Origin: Verrucomicrobiota bacterium
GTDB taxonomy: Bacteria; Verrucomicrobiota; Verrucomicrobiia; Limisphaerales; SIBE01
Length of the DNA: 49,833 bases
Direction: 5' to 3'
NCBI GenBank assembly: GCA_016871535.1
Contig: VHCZ01000013.1
Location: forward strand, 1-49,833
Shown: positions 39,869 through 48,264 of the stretch, piece by piece
Numbering within the stretch: the first letter of the stretch is position 1
Layout: each line of letters starts with the position of its first letter
Program-made: the position numbers and the translations under genes
The notes under the pieces: generated by a model
Seen by the model: only the letters and a program-made list of their open reading frames with translations
Databases searched by the model: none
Told to the model about the DNA's origin: nothing

Positions 39869-39940
39869 GGCGCGTCTTGGGGCGGCGGCGTTCCGGCTTG
39901 CAGGGACGGCATTAGTGCGTGGGGTGCCAAATGACGCGCC
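39869..39940. repeat. Spaced inverted repeat downstream of rplQ
   Basis: GGCGCGTC (39869-39876) and GACGCGCC (39933-39940) are exact complements 56 nt apart, with partly complementary flanks (TTGG, CCAA). It lies in the 162-nt gap between rplQ and the PQQ-type gene. It could be a degenerate interspersed palindrome. No T-run accompanies it. Confidence 0.35.
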
Positions 39941-39981
39941 AAGGATTGATATCTCTTGGGTTCCGCGATAGGAAGCTTCTC

Positions 39982-41310
39982 ATGAAAATACTTCTTCCGT
40001 TCCTGCTCTTGGCCTCGGTCACGGCGGGCGAAGCGCGCTGGCCGCAGTTTCGCGGTCCTGGAGCAATGGGCGTCGCCGAAGGGAAAAACCTTCCCGAGAC
40101 ATGGAGCAAGGATCAGAACGTGGCGTGGAAAACCGAAATTCCGGGCTATGGGTGGTCCTCACCCATCGTCTGGAACGACCGGATCTTTCTGACCTCGGTG
40201 ATCAAGGATGGCGAAGTCGAAACACCCAAGAAAGGACTCTATTTCGGCGGGGAACGGCCCACCCCCTCGAAGGATCTTCATCATTGGATGGTGTATTGTG
40301 TGGACAGCCGCACGGGCAAGATACTTTGGGAAAAGCAGGTTCATGAAAGCGCGCCGCCCAGTTCTATTCACGTCAAGAACACCTACGCGTCGGAAACGCC
40401 GGTCACGGACGGCGAGCGCGTGTATGCCTGCTTCGGCAATGTCGGCGTCTTCTGTCTGGACTACGCCGGGAACGAACTGTGGTCGCACAAGCTCCCGGCC
40501 CGCAAAGTCCGCAATGGCTGGGGGACGGCCGCGTCGCCGGTGTTGCACGGCGACAGGCTCTACCTCGTGAACGACAACGAAGAGCAATCGTTCCTGCTCG
40601 CGCTGGACAAGCGGACCGGAAAGGAAGTCTGGCGCGTCCCTCGCGACGAGAAGAGCAACTGGGCGACTCCTTATATCTGGGAGAACGAGAAACGAACCGA
40701 GATCGTCACGCCGGGACGCACCCGGGTTCGGTCCTATGATTTGGAGGGACAACTCCTGTGGGAGTTGGGCGGCATGTCCTCCATCGTGATTCCAACGCCG
40801 TTTTCTAAGTTCGGGCTCCTCTACGTCTGCTCCGGCTACGTGGGGGACAAGACGCGGCCTGTGTTCGCTATTCGGCCCGGCGCTTCCGGAGATATCTCTC
40901 TCAAACCGGGAGAGACCAGCAACGAGTTCATCGCCTGGTTCCAGCCCGTGGCGGCGCCGTATAATCCATCACCACTCCTTTACAACGATTATTTCTACGT
41001 GCTGTTCGATTTCGGTTTCCTCGCCTGCCACGACGCACGGACGGGCCGGGAGTTGTTCGGCAAACAGCGCATCAACACCACAGGAACCTCCGGCTTCACC
41101 GCCTCGCCTTGGGCCTACAATGGCCGCATCTTTTGCCTGAGCGAAGACGGTGACGCGTTCGTTTTCCAGGCAGGGCCAGACTACAAACTGCTCCGAAAAA
41201 ACAGCCTCGATGAAATGTGCATGGCCACACCGGCTATCGCCGCCGACAGCCTCATCATTCGGACGGCCCGACACCTTTACTGCATTCGCGATGCGGCGGC
41301 GGTTCGCTAG
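39982..41310 (+). CDS. Exported PQQ-like beta-propeller protein
   Basis: 442 residues from ATG 39982, which gives a good signal peptide (MKILLPFLLLASVTAGEA) and has GGAAG 7 nt upstream; an in-frame ATG at 39919 only adds unrelated residues. The mature protein starts RWPQFRGPGAMGVAEG, the usual opening of PVC PQQ-like propellers, followed by repeated blades such as VYCVDSRTGKILWEK, LLALDKRTGKEVW and FCLSEDGDAFVFQ. Such proteins are periplasmic or envelope-associated; binding of PQQ is not certain, as many lack the cofactor. The TAG stop (41308-41310) is contributed by the first bases of the palindromic element copy 2. Confidence 0.9.
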   Translation: MKILLPFLLLASVTAGEARWPQFRGPGAMGVAEGKNLPETWSKDQNVAWKTEIPGYGWSSPIVWNDRIFLTSVIKDGEVETPKKGLYFGGERPTPSKDLHHWMVYCVDSRTGKILWEKQVHESAPPSSIHVKNTYASETPVTDGERVYACFGNVGVFCLDYAGNELWSHKLPARKVRNGWGTAASPVLHGDRLYLVNDNEEQSFLLALDKRTGKEVWRVPRDEKSNWATPYIWENEKRTEIVTPGRTRVRSYDLEGQLLWELGGMSSIVIPTPFSKFGLLYVCSGYVGDKTRPVFAIRPGASGDISLKPGETSNEFIAWFQPVAAPYNPSPLLYNDYFYVLFDFGFLACHDARTGRELFGKQRINTTGTSGFTASPWAYNGRIFCLSEDGDAFVFQAGPDYKLLRKNSLDEMCMATPAIAADSLIIRTARHLYCIRDAAAVR

Positions 41311-41582
41311 TGATGTGTCTCACAAATGGCTGGAGTTATGCCGCAAGGGATTTTGGCCTCCCGCGAGGCGCGAGCGACGCGCATACCTCTCGTGGGTCTG
41401 TAAGGCGTGAGCAACGAAGCAGGAGGCCAAAAGACCTGTGGCCCGAAGGGTTGCGCCGAGAACGGTCTGGGGCTGCGTGCTCCTGGGTCGCAGAGCACTG
41501 GGGCTATGCTCCCTCGTCGCGCCTTGCCCCAGGCCGTTTTGGGCGCAACATAACTCCAGCCATTTGTGAGACACATCACTAG
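41307..41582 (+). mobile_element. Three-stem palindromic element, copy 2 (non-coding, MITE-like)
   Basis: 276 bp. The arms 41307-41340 and 41549-41582 are perfect 34-nt inverted repeats beginning CTAGTGATG and ending CATCACTAG. Inside, AGGGATTTTGGCC (from 41346) pairs with GGCCAAAAGACC (stem P2), and TTGCGCCGAGAACGG...CTGGGGC pairs with GCCCCAGGCC...GGGCGCAA (stem P3). GGGATTTTGGCC, GGCCAAAAGACC, GGGTTGCGCCG and CTCGTCGCGCC occur here and, in nearly the same form, in copy 1. No transposase ORF is present. The left end supplies the stop codon of the upstream gene and the right arm overlaps the open frame of the downstream gene. Confidence 0.85.
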
Positions 41583-41595
41583 TGCTGATCTCCTC

Positions 41596-43728
41596 ATGCG
41601 CAGTTCGACGGTAGAGAAAGTCGGATTAGCCGGTCCGGTGCGCCGGAGCCGCCTAAAGGCGGGATTACAAACCGGCGCACATTCATGGGAAGTTTCCACG
41701 GTTTCCGAACCGGTAGGGCGAGTCCGTCCCGGCGAGCCGCTCCACGTGCTCGGAACACGTCCGAATCGGCTCGCCCTACCCGAAGGTCCATGGAGGGTTG
41801 ACCGGGATTCCTGGCCGCAAGCCGCGATTGAAGCGACCCGGAAACTGGCCACGAGACTCGTATTAGTGCTTGCGCTGGCCGTGCCGATTTCCTCCTACGC
41901 GCAGCAACCCCCAGACGATTCCACAGCCAAGAAACCGTTTTATCTCCCGAAGAACCCGGTCGCCGCCGCTTACGTCCTCGGTCGCCTGTCGAACCAGGAC
42001 TTGATCGAAGCGCCCCGCAGTGAGTTCGTCTATGTCGCGCTGCTGCAACGCAAAAACCTGGACAGGAAGTACCGGTTGGAAGCCTTGGATGGACTGGCCA
42101 AAGCGCGAAACACAGACACCGTGACCGAGTTGATCTCGGCGTTGGGCGAACTGGACAAGAAGGGCGAAGAGTCCGAACCGGTCCTGCGGGAATTATCCGT
42201 TTTGTTGCTGTCTCGATCGCCCGAGGAGATCTCTTCCAAGCGGTCGGCCCTGGAAAACCTCTCAACTCAAGCGCAGGGCGCGCCAACGCGGCAGATCGCG
42301 TTCGCCGGAGTCATCACGGGCGACAAATCCTTGGAGCCTCTCTGGAAAAGCGCGGAGGCCGGCAGAGCGAAACTGACGGATGTTGTCCAGGCTGCCGCGC
42401 TGGTCCGCGACGCGGCGCTTCGCGCTCAGGCCGGCCCGAAGATCACGCCGCTCTTGGATACGACTGATCAACCTGAACTGCGTCGCGCCGCCATCGCGGC
42501 GGTGGCTGCGATTCCGGGACGTGAAGCGGAGATCTTCAAGAGACTCGCCGCGATGATCCAAGCCGGAGTCGAAGTGAAAGCCGCGCTGGCCAGCCTTCCG
42601 CGCATTCCCAAGAAGCTTTGGCCCGCGGACACAGTCCCGGCGCTCGCCGAAAGAGTGCTCCAGCACCTGGGAAACGTGCCGCCCCCGGAACGGACTCAGC
42701 CGGAGTTCATCAACGCCGTGCAGTTCGCGACGGATCTCGCGTCGCTGCTTCCGGCAGAGCAGGGGAAGGCCATGAACAAGGTGCTGCGCAGCCTCGGCGT
42801 GCGAGTGATCGTCATTCGCACGCTCCACGAACAGATGCTTTACGATAAGCAGTTGATCGTGGTCGAAGCGGGCAAGCCAGTGGAAATCCTGTTTGAGAAT
42901 GACGACACGATGCCCCACAACCTGGTAGTCGTCCTGCCTGGCGCCGTCGAGGAAATCGGCCTCGCCAGCGAAACGATGCCGCCGCTGCCAGACGCGCAAG
43001 GGCGGCTCTACCTCCCTGCGTCGTCCAAGGTTCTGCACGCCACGCGCCTCTTGCTGACAGGCGAAAAGGAAAAGCTCAGTTTCACTGCGCCGCAGCAACC
43101 CGCTGACTACTCCTACGTTTGCACGTTTCCAGGCCACTGGCGGCGCATGGTCGGCATCCTGAAAGTCGTGAAAGACCTGGAGGAATACCTGGCCACTCAC
43201 ACCGAACCGGTCGCGCCGCAAACGACGGAATGGAAAGTCAGCGACCTGGCGCCCGACCTCGAGAAACCGCGATCCGGACGAAATCTGGCGCAAGGAAAGC
43301 AATTGTTCACCGCGCTGGCCTGCGCTCAGTGCCACAAGCTTGGAACCCACGGATACGCATTCGGACCGGATTTGACCGAGGTGTTTCAACGCTGGAAAGG
43401 CGACCGCGCTGGCGTGCTGGGCGAACTGATCGAGCCTTCCAAAGTCATCAACGACCGCTATCGCAATTTCGAGTTCGAATTGAAAAACGGCGACAGCGTG
43501 ATCGGCCTGATCGTGAAGGAAGACACGGCCAGTGTGACGGTTCAAACCGGAGCGTCCGATGCTTTGATCCAGACTTTGCGCAAGGCGGACATCAAAGAGC
43601 GAAAACCCCAGGCATCGTCCCTGATGCCGATGGGCCTGCTCAACCAGAGTTCAAAAGATCAGATCCTCGATCTCCTGGCGTTTCTGGAATCCGGCGGCAA
43701 GACGGAATCATCCGAACACCGGCATTGA
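41596..43728 (+). CDS. Exported cupredoxin plus cytochrome c protein (PVC heme-binding type)
   Basis: Open frame from GTG 41566, inside the repeat element, through ATG 41596, to 43728. The true start is uncertain: residues 80-110 of the frame (ATRKLATRLVLVLALAVPISSYA) look like a signal peptide, and everything before it is repeat DNA. Counting from 41566, a helical HEAT-like region (about 125-400) is followed by a type 1 copper domain with ligands H451, C519, H524 and M528 (spacing C-x4-H-x3-M), then a heme site CAQCH at 586-590 with FGPDLTEVFQRWKGD after it. Copper and heme centres in one periplasmic protein suggest electron transfer. It resembles the Pirellula/Verrucomicrobium heme-binding family. 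Confidence 0.85.
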   Translation: MRSSTVEKVGLAGPVRRSRLKAGLQTGAHSWEVSTVSEPVGRVRPGEPLHVLGTRPNRLALPEGPWRVDRDSWPQAAIEATRKLATRLVLVLALAVPISSYAQQPPDDSTAKKPFYLPKNPVAAAYVLGRLSNQDLIEAPRSEFVYVALLQRKNLDRKYRLEALDGLAKARNTDTVTELISALGELDKKGEESEPVLRELSVLLLSRSPEEISSKRSALENLSTQAQGAPTRQIAFAGVITGDKSLEPLWKSAEAGRAKLTDVVQAAALVRDAALRAQAGPKITPLLDTTDQPELRRAAIAAVAAIPGREAEIFKRLAAMIQAGVEVKAALASLPRIPKKLWPADTVPALAERVLQHLGNVPPPERTQPEFINAVQFATDLASLLPAEQGKAMNKVLRSLGVRVIVIRTLHEQMLYDKQLIVVEAGKPVEILFENDDTMPHNLVVVLPGAVEEIGLASETMPPLPDAQGRLYLPASSKVLHATRLLLTGEKEKLSFTAPQQPADYSYVCTFPGHWRRMVGILKVVKDLEEYLATHTEPVAPQTTEWKVSDLAPDLEKPRSGRNLAQGKQLFTALACAQCHKLGTHGYAFGPDLTEVFQRWKGDRAGVLGELIEPSKVINDRYRNFEFELKNGDSVIGLIVKEDTASVTVQTGASDALIQTLRKADIKERKPQASSLMPMGLLNQSSKDQILDLLAFLESGGKTESSEHRH
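41712..41780. repeat. REP-like palindrome
   Basis: GGTAGGGCGAG (41712-41722) and CTCGCCCTACC (41770-41780) are exact inverted repeats, with an inner ACGTG/CACGT stem and GGCGAGCCG/CGGCTCG partial symmetry. A related half-site lies near 49663. It sits between the palindromic element and the signal peptide region of the cytochrome gene, in the open frame. Confidence 0.6.
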
Positions 43729-43736
43729 TACGGCGT

Positions 43737-43834
43737 GTCGGAGTGTCGGAGTGTCGGGGTAACGGAGTGGACCGCTCAGATTACTCCGACACCCCGACAC
43801 CCCGACACCCCGATACCTCGATACCTCGATACCC
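43737..43834. repeat. Inverted octamer-repeat locus between convergent genes (locus E)
   Basis: Left: GTCGGAGT twice, GTCGGGGT, AACGGAGT (43737-43768). Right: ACTCCGAC, ACCCCGAC twice, ACCCCGAT, ACCTCGAT twice (43783-43830), exact reverse-complement types in register. The halves can form a long GC-rich hairpin with a short loop. It fills the 122-nt gap between the stop codons of the cytochrome gene (plus) and the histidine kinase gene (minus), where a two-way terminator would lie. Confidence 0.85.
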
Positions 43835-43850
43835 TTATGCCCGAGGGCGT

Positions 43851-46067
43851 CTATGCGCTTTCACACTGTCCCGCGATGGGCAGCTCCAGCACGAACGTGG
43901 CGCCTCGGCCGAGTCCATCGCTCTGCACGCTCAGGCTGCCTCCCATTTCCTTCGCGGCGAGAGCCCCGCTGTGCAGGCCGAATCCGTGCCCGGTCTTGCG
44001 CGTGGTGAAGCCGTGTTGAAAGATGCGAGTCAGGTTTTCCGGAGCAATCCCGATCCCGTTGTCCGCAATCGAGATTTGCAGCGTCTGATCGGGGGAGTTG
44101 GCAATGCGGATTCGGATGATCTTACTCGCGGCTCCGCCCTCGACGAGCGCTTCCTTGGCATTGCGCAAGATGTTGACGAGGACTTGCAGCACCTTGTGCC
44201 GCTCGAGCAAGAGCGAGGGAAGCGTCTCGTAGTGGCGCTCCAGTTCGATGCCGTGGCGTTGGAAAGCGGCGGCGTTGATCTGCAGGGCGTCCTCCATCAA
44301 CTGGGAGACCGCCAGCCTTTCGCGGAGGCCGGAAACCTGGGCGTAGCTCTGCTGCATGGCCACGATTTCCTTGATGTGCTCGACGTGGCGCATGACGGAC
44401 TTCACTTCGTTGCGCACCCAGTCGTTCTCCTTGGCAAGATGTTCGGTCAACTGCGAAAGGAAGTTCGGAAAAGATTGGCCTCGGGGATCGGAAGCCAGAA
44501 AGCGAGGCAGGTCGGCCTCGTGCTCGCGGAGGAGTGCGAGCACTTGTTCCAAATCGCGCGCCCCGGAACGGCGCAGGCGATGATGGACGAGGGTGACGGA
44601 GACGTTCACGCTATTGAGCACGTTGCCGACGTTGTGGAGCACGCCGGTGGCCACTTCTGCCATCCCCGCCCGGCGGGAGATTTCCACCAGGTTTTGTTGT
44701 GCTTCCGCCAATGCGGCGTGAGCGCGTTCTTTGGCGGACATCTGCTCCTGCAACTCGCACGTGCGCTCCCGCACCCGCTGCTCCAGGGTTTGCTTGGCTT
44801 CCAGCAGCGCGTCCTGCGTGCGTTTCCGTTCGATGGCGGCCCTCAGCATGTCCGCGGCGGCCTTGAGGCTGTCGCGCTCCGCATCATTCCACTCCCGCTC
44901 CTGGTTCCATTGATCGTACCCGATTAGCCCCCACCAGGCGCCACCGATCATGATGGGCATCAGCATGAGCGACTTGACCTGCGGATCGATGACCGCGCGC
45001 TCCGCATCGCCCAACTCGCGCACGTGCGCGGACGCAAATTCGCCGCGTTGGAAGATGTCCGCCCAAGAGTCCAATCCGGCGGCGTGCCAGCTCAAGTTCC
45101 GCCACCGGGCCGGAGCCTGGCTGGGACCGCAGCCGGGGGCGATCCATGCGTAGCGTTGGCTGAAGTGCAGTGCGCCGTCCGGTCCAGGATGGTTTTCGAA
45201 GAGGTAGGCGCTGCCGACTTCTGCGGACTGCCCCAGTTTGGCCAGCACGTCGCGGATCACGGTGCGCCAGTCGTCCGTGCTCAACAGCGTCTGGGCGGCG
45301 AAACGGACACTTTCCAGAATTCGATCGCGGTGTTGCAGCGCGGCCGTCATGCGGTTGAAAGAGTGGGCCAGGCTTTCGATTTCATCGCCGCTCCGAACGT
45401 CTGCTCGCGCGAACAGGTGGCCCCGGGCGACCGCGCGAACGACTTCGTGCAAGCTGCCAATGGGCCGAACCAAGCGCCGGGCGTACCCGATGGAAGCGGC
45501 CGCGCTGATGGCCACGCAGATCATCGCAAGAACTGCGGTGCGAAAATAGACCTTCGCGATGCTGCCTTCGTACGAATCCAGGGAAAGGCCAATGTGAATC
45601 CAGCCCCACTCGATGCCGGAATAGTTGAAAGGGATCGAGTAATTGAAGACGCGCATTCCGAACATCGGCTTGAATTCGATTCCGCTCCGCTCACGGCGCT
45701 CGGCTGGACGCCAGGTTGTGTCCAGATTGCCCTGGCGCCAGCCGGAGTGGTCGCTGATGAGGGAGTACCCGTCCATGCGGACCAATACCAGGTAGCGCAG
45801 GGCCGGATCACCTTTGAGCAGTTGCAGGCAGTGATCCACCACTGTGCTGAAATCCTGAGTCACGAGCGCGCTAGCGGCCACGTCCTGCAACGAAACTGCG
45901 CTGCCGCGGCCTTTGGAATTGAGGTTTTCGATGAAAATGCGCTGCTGCTCAGGAATAATCGCCGCGACGAAGATCAGCAGGGCCAGGAGTGTGACGGACC
46001 ACGCCAGCAAGGCAATTTTCAGGCCGATGCCCATGCGCTTCCAAGGACGAGTCATTCCGGTCGCCAT
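43851..46067 (-). CDS. Membrane sensor histidine kinase (HAMP, GAF, HATPase)
   Basis: 738 residues. A membrane segment at about 15-38, an extracytoplasmic sensor domain (about 40-175, CACHE-like), a second membrane segment at 177-197, HAMP (197-250), GAF-like (255-412), a coiled coil (412-465), then the phospho-acceptor H478 in GVLHNVGNVLNSV. The ATPase domain shows the N-box NILRNAKEAL, DNGIGI and GHGFGLHSG. No receiver domain or response regulator gene is in the window. It overlaps the upstream binding-protein gene by 16 nt; ATG 46055 gives an ATGA overlap and is an alternative start. The pairing suggests the binding protein feeds the signal to the sensor, as in TtrS-type or PhnD-linked kinases. 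Confidence 0.92.
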   Translation of the reverse strand: MATGMTRPWKRMGIGLKIALLAWSVTLLALLIFVAAIIPEQQRIFIENLNSKGRGSAVSLQDVAASALVTQDFSTVVDHCLQLLKGDPALRYLVLVRMDGYSLISDHSGWRQGNLDTTWRPAERRERSGIEFKPMFGMRVFNYSIPFNYSGIEWGWIHIGLSLDSYEGSIAKVYFRTAVLAMICVAISAAASIGYARRLVRPIGSLHEVVRAVARGHLFARADVRSGDEIESLAHSFNRMTAALQHRDRILESVRFAAQTLLSTDDWRTVIRDVLAKLGQSAEVGSAYLFENHPGPDGALHFSQRYAWIAPGCGPSQAPARWRNLSWHAAGLDSWADIFQRGEFASAHVRELGDAERAVIDPQVKSLMLMPIMIGGAWWGLIGYDQWNQEREWNDAERDSLKAAADMLRAAIERKRTQDALLEAKQTLEQRVRERTCELQEQMSAKERAHAALAEAQQNLVEISRRAGMAEVATGVLHNVGNVLNSVNVSVTLVHHRLRRSGARDLEQVLALLREHEADLPRFLASDPRGQSFPNFLSQLTEHLAKENDWVRNEVKSVMRHVEHIKEIVAMQQSYAQVSGLRERLAVSQLMEDALQINAAAFQRHGIELERHYETLPSLLLERHKVLQVLVNILRNAKEALVEGGAASKIIRIRIANSPDQTLQISIADNGIGIAPENLTRIFQHGFTTRKTGHGFGLHSGALAAKEMGGSLSVQSDGLGRGATFVLELPIAGQCESA

Positions 46068-48031
46068 ACGCCGTCAAGGAGCGTCGTTGGAGTCGAGCGA
46101 GCCCCGGCACGGGGCGCTAAACCGGAAGCGGGGTTGAGTTCCCGATGGACCGCGATCAGACCGCGCGCCGTGTCCAATACCTGCGCGGGACATCGTTCGA
46201 TCCGGTCGGCTTGGAAGAGCGTCAGGATCTGCTTGCCCGAAGCGGTTAGGTGCATCTTGAGAACTTCCGCCACAATCTCATCCTGCGGTGCGCCGCGATA
46301 ATCGGGGCGCAAGAAGGTGAAGGCCGGCACTAATTCCATCGAAGCCGCCAGCGGTTTCAACTGCACCCGCAGTTGCGGGTTAAGTTCGCTCATCGTGTCG
46401 AACCCGCTCCGGGTGACGACGCAAGCGTCCTGCTGCCGGAAAAACACCGGCAACACTACCCCGGTCAGCTTCGGGGCGCTCCGGACCTGGCTGAAGTGTT
46501 GGGACGGCAAAGCCAGGCCTTGCTGCGCCAGGAGAACCTCCAGCCAGATGCCTGCCAGGGACGCGCGGACGTGGTCCAGTATCACAAGACTTCGCCCTTT
46601 CAGTTCGCCAGGACTTGAGATGCCGGATTTGACATGCACCAACAGCAGGTACTGCTCGGAGGTTTTTCCAGCGATGGAGGAGACGAGCAGGTTCGTGTTC
46701 TGAAGGTTCGGCTCCAATGCGAGATAGTCATCGGTCGTGAGCGAAACGCAATCCACTTGCTTGCTGCGGAGTGCTTCGACAATGGCGGCGCGGCTCGGAT
46801 GGATGATCGGCTGGCCGTCCAGGTTGATGTTGCGTTCTTTGGCGAGGCCTTGAGCCCAGCCCCGGACGGCCGCTTGCGCGTCGTTTTCGTTCACGCCGCT
46901 GAACATGCGCGCCGAGAAGGCGAAGCGGAACGGGGGCCGGTTCGTTTCATCGGCGGAACCGAAACATCTGGCGACGAGCGCCAGCATCACCATCAACCTC
47001 GCGATCATTTGCCTTCCTTTCCGGCGCTTCGCACTCGGCTCGGCCCGTTTTTCTTGAGCAGTTCGTCGTAAGTAATTCAATCGGAGCTTCCTCGCGCGAT
47101 CCAGGACCGATACCGGGTACGCGATCAATCGCTCGCCGCCTTGAAAAACCGTGAGAAGCTGCTGGCCTCGTGGTTGCTCGTGGAGCCGCTGAATGCCCTC
47201 CAGGGTCGTCGCTTTATCCGCCGGGTTCGCCATCGACCCAAAGCACAACACGGTGACGACAAACGCGGGGGACGCTGCGAGCACGCGCAGGTTTTTCCCG
47301 ACCTGCGGGTTCAGTTCCACCATCGTGTCGAAGCCGCGCCGCGTCACCAGGCAAGCCTGGGCGTTGCCGAAGAATACGGGCAACACCACCGTGGACAGTT
47401 TCCGTTCCAAGGTCACTTTGGCGAACAGACCTTCTGCGCTGGGCAGGCCCTGCTCCAGCAGCAGCACGTCGAGCCACATCCGCGCCAGGCTGGTGCGCAA
47501 ATTGTCGTATTCCGTCAGCAATCCCCCTCGCAACCCGGCCAGGTTCGTGACCGCGCTGCCCCGGTGAACCAGGAGCAGGAACTCCTCTCCGGGATCGGAC
47601 CGACCGGGTTCGTCGAACACATGCACGCTGGCCACCTCGTCGCTGATTCGCAGATACTCCTCCGTGGTCACGCTGGCGGCATCCAACTGGCCGTTGCGCA
47701 ATGCTTTTCCGACCTCCAGAACGTTGTCAAAAGTATCTATGGATTTCAGAACGATCCCCCGTTCTTTTCCGACCGATTCGATATAGACTTTCAAGGCGGC
47801 GCGACCGTCGTTCTCGTTGAGGCCTCTGAACATCCGCGTGGTCAACCCAAAACGAAGCAAGTTGCCGGTGTTTTCCCTGGGCACCTCCGCCGCCATTCCC
47901 GCCATGACCGCGGCGAAGAACATGCCTTGGAAACACCTTGTGACGGCTCGTGCTCGCCCTCGTCCTTCGTTCTCTTTCTCGCAAACCGCGTGAAATCGAG
48001 GACGATCGCATCGCTTTGTCTTCAAAACCAA
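46052..48031 (-). CDS. Tandem duplicated PhnD-like substrate-binding protein
   Basis: 659 residues made of two homologous halves. Half 1 contains RFGLTTRMFRGLNENDGRAA and half 2 FAFSARMFSGVNENDAQAA; both then have VLPVFF..ACVVTR(S/R)GFDTM(S/V)ELNPQ, a PhnD/type 2 periplasmic binding protein fold. Half 2 begins at residue 342 with its own signal-peptide-like start (MIARLMVMLALVARCFGSA), and ATG 47008 is preceded by AGGAAGG 5 nt upstream, so it may be translated separately. Either the stop of gene 1 was lost, or the frame carries both. The ligand is unknown. The start of half 1 is uncertain: ATG 48031 gives a long N-terminus, and MFFAAVMAG nearer the mature protein is an alternative. It is co-directional with the kinase downstream. 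Confidence 0.85.
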   Translation of the reverse strand: MVLKTKRCDRPRFHAVCEKENEGRGRARAVTRCFQGMFFAAVMAGMAAEVPRENTGNLLRFGLTTRMFRGLNENDGRAALKVYIESVGKERGIVLKSIDTFDNVLEVGKALRNGQLDAASVTTEEYLRISDEVASVHVFDEPGRSDPGEEFLLLVHRGSAVTNLAGLRGGLLTEYDNLRTSLARMWLDVLLLEQGLPSAEGLFAKVTLERKLSTVVLPVFFGNAQACLVTRRGFDTMVELNPQVGKNLRVLAASPAFVVTVLCFGSMANPADKATTLEGIQRLHEQPRGQQLLTVFQGGERLIAYPVSVLDRARKLRLNYLRRTAQEKRAEPSAKRRKGRQMIARLMVMLALVARCFGSADETNRPPFRFAFSARMFSGVNENDAQAAVRGWAQGLAKERNINLDGQPIIHPSRAAIVEALRSKQVDCVSLTTDDYLALEPNLQNTNLLVSSIAGKTSEQYLLLVHVKSGISSPGELKGRSLVILDHVRASLAGIWLEVLLAQQGLALPSQHFSQVRSAPKLTGVVLPVFFRQQDACVVTRSGFDTMSELNPQLRVQLKPLAASMELVPAFTFLRPDYRGAPQDEIVAEVLKMHLTASGKQILTLFQADRIERCPAQVLDTARGLIAVHRELNPASGLAPRAGARSTPTTLLDGVWRPE

Positions 48032-48051
48032 CGAGGCAGAATCACGCGCGA

Positions 48052-48197
48052 AAATCCGAAATCCGAAATCCGAAACAAAGCGAAAGCAAATCGAGAAAAC
48101 TCGAAACAGGAGCGCTCCGCCGCTCGTTTGGGGATTTGCCCGTTTTCCATATTGGAATTTGTTTCGTATTCGAGCTTCGGATTTCGGGTTTCCAGAG
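48052..48197. repeat. Heptamer-repeat locus upstream of the binding-protein gene (locus F)
   Basis: AAATCCG three times (48052-48072) followed by degenerate units (AAACAAA, GCGAAAG, and so on). From about 48158 the mirror image appears: ATTTGTTTCGTATTCGAGC, then TTCGGATTTCGGG TTTCC, whose reverse complement again contains AAATCCG and AAACCCG. Most of 48032-48264 is this A/C- and T/G-biased sequence, and no promoter stands out. It lies between the binding-protein gene and tolC-like gene, both on the minus strand. Confidence 0.65.
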
Positions 48198-48264
48198 TTG
48201 CCGAGCCTGCAGGGATTTCAGGTGACGGATAGACTGTTTAGGATTGTCCCGCGTTTCACATGCC

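Noticed and set aside
39869-39940. A terminator for the ribosomal superoperon after rplQ
   Set aside because: The inverted repeat has a 56-nt loop and no T-run, so termination cannot be supported.
41307-41852. Minus-strand frames of 84-181 residues across element copy 2
   Set aside because: They cross inverted repeats and have no transposase motif; the peptides are palindromic by-products.
43119-44927. A 602-residue plus-strand frame over the end of the cytochrome gene and the histidine kinase
   Set aside because: It crosses two well-supported genes on different strands in shadow frames, and its sequence is low-information.
46634-48232. Plus-strand frames opposite the binding-protein gene, including 47141-48232
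   Set aside because: No conserved motifs; the opposite strand holds two clear homologous binding-protein halves.
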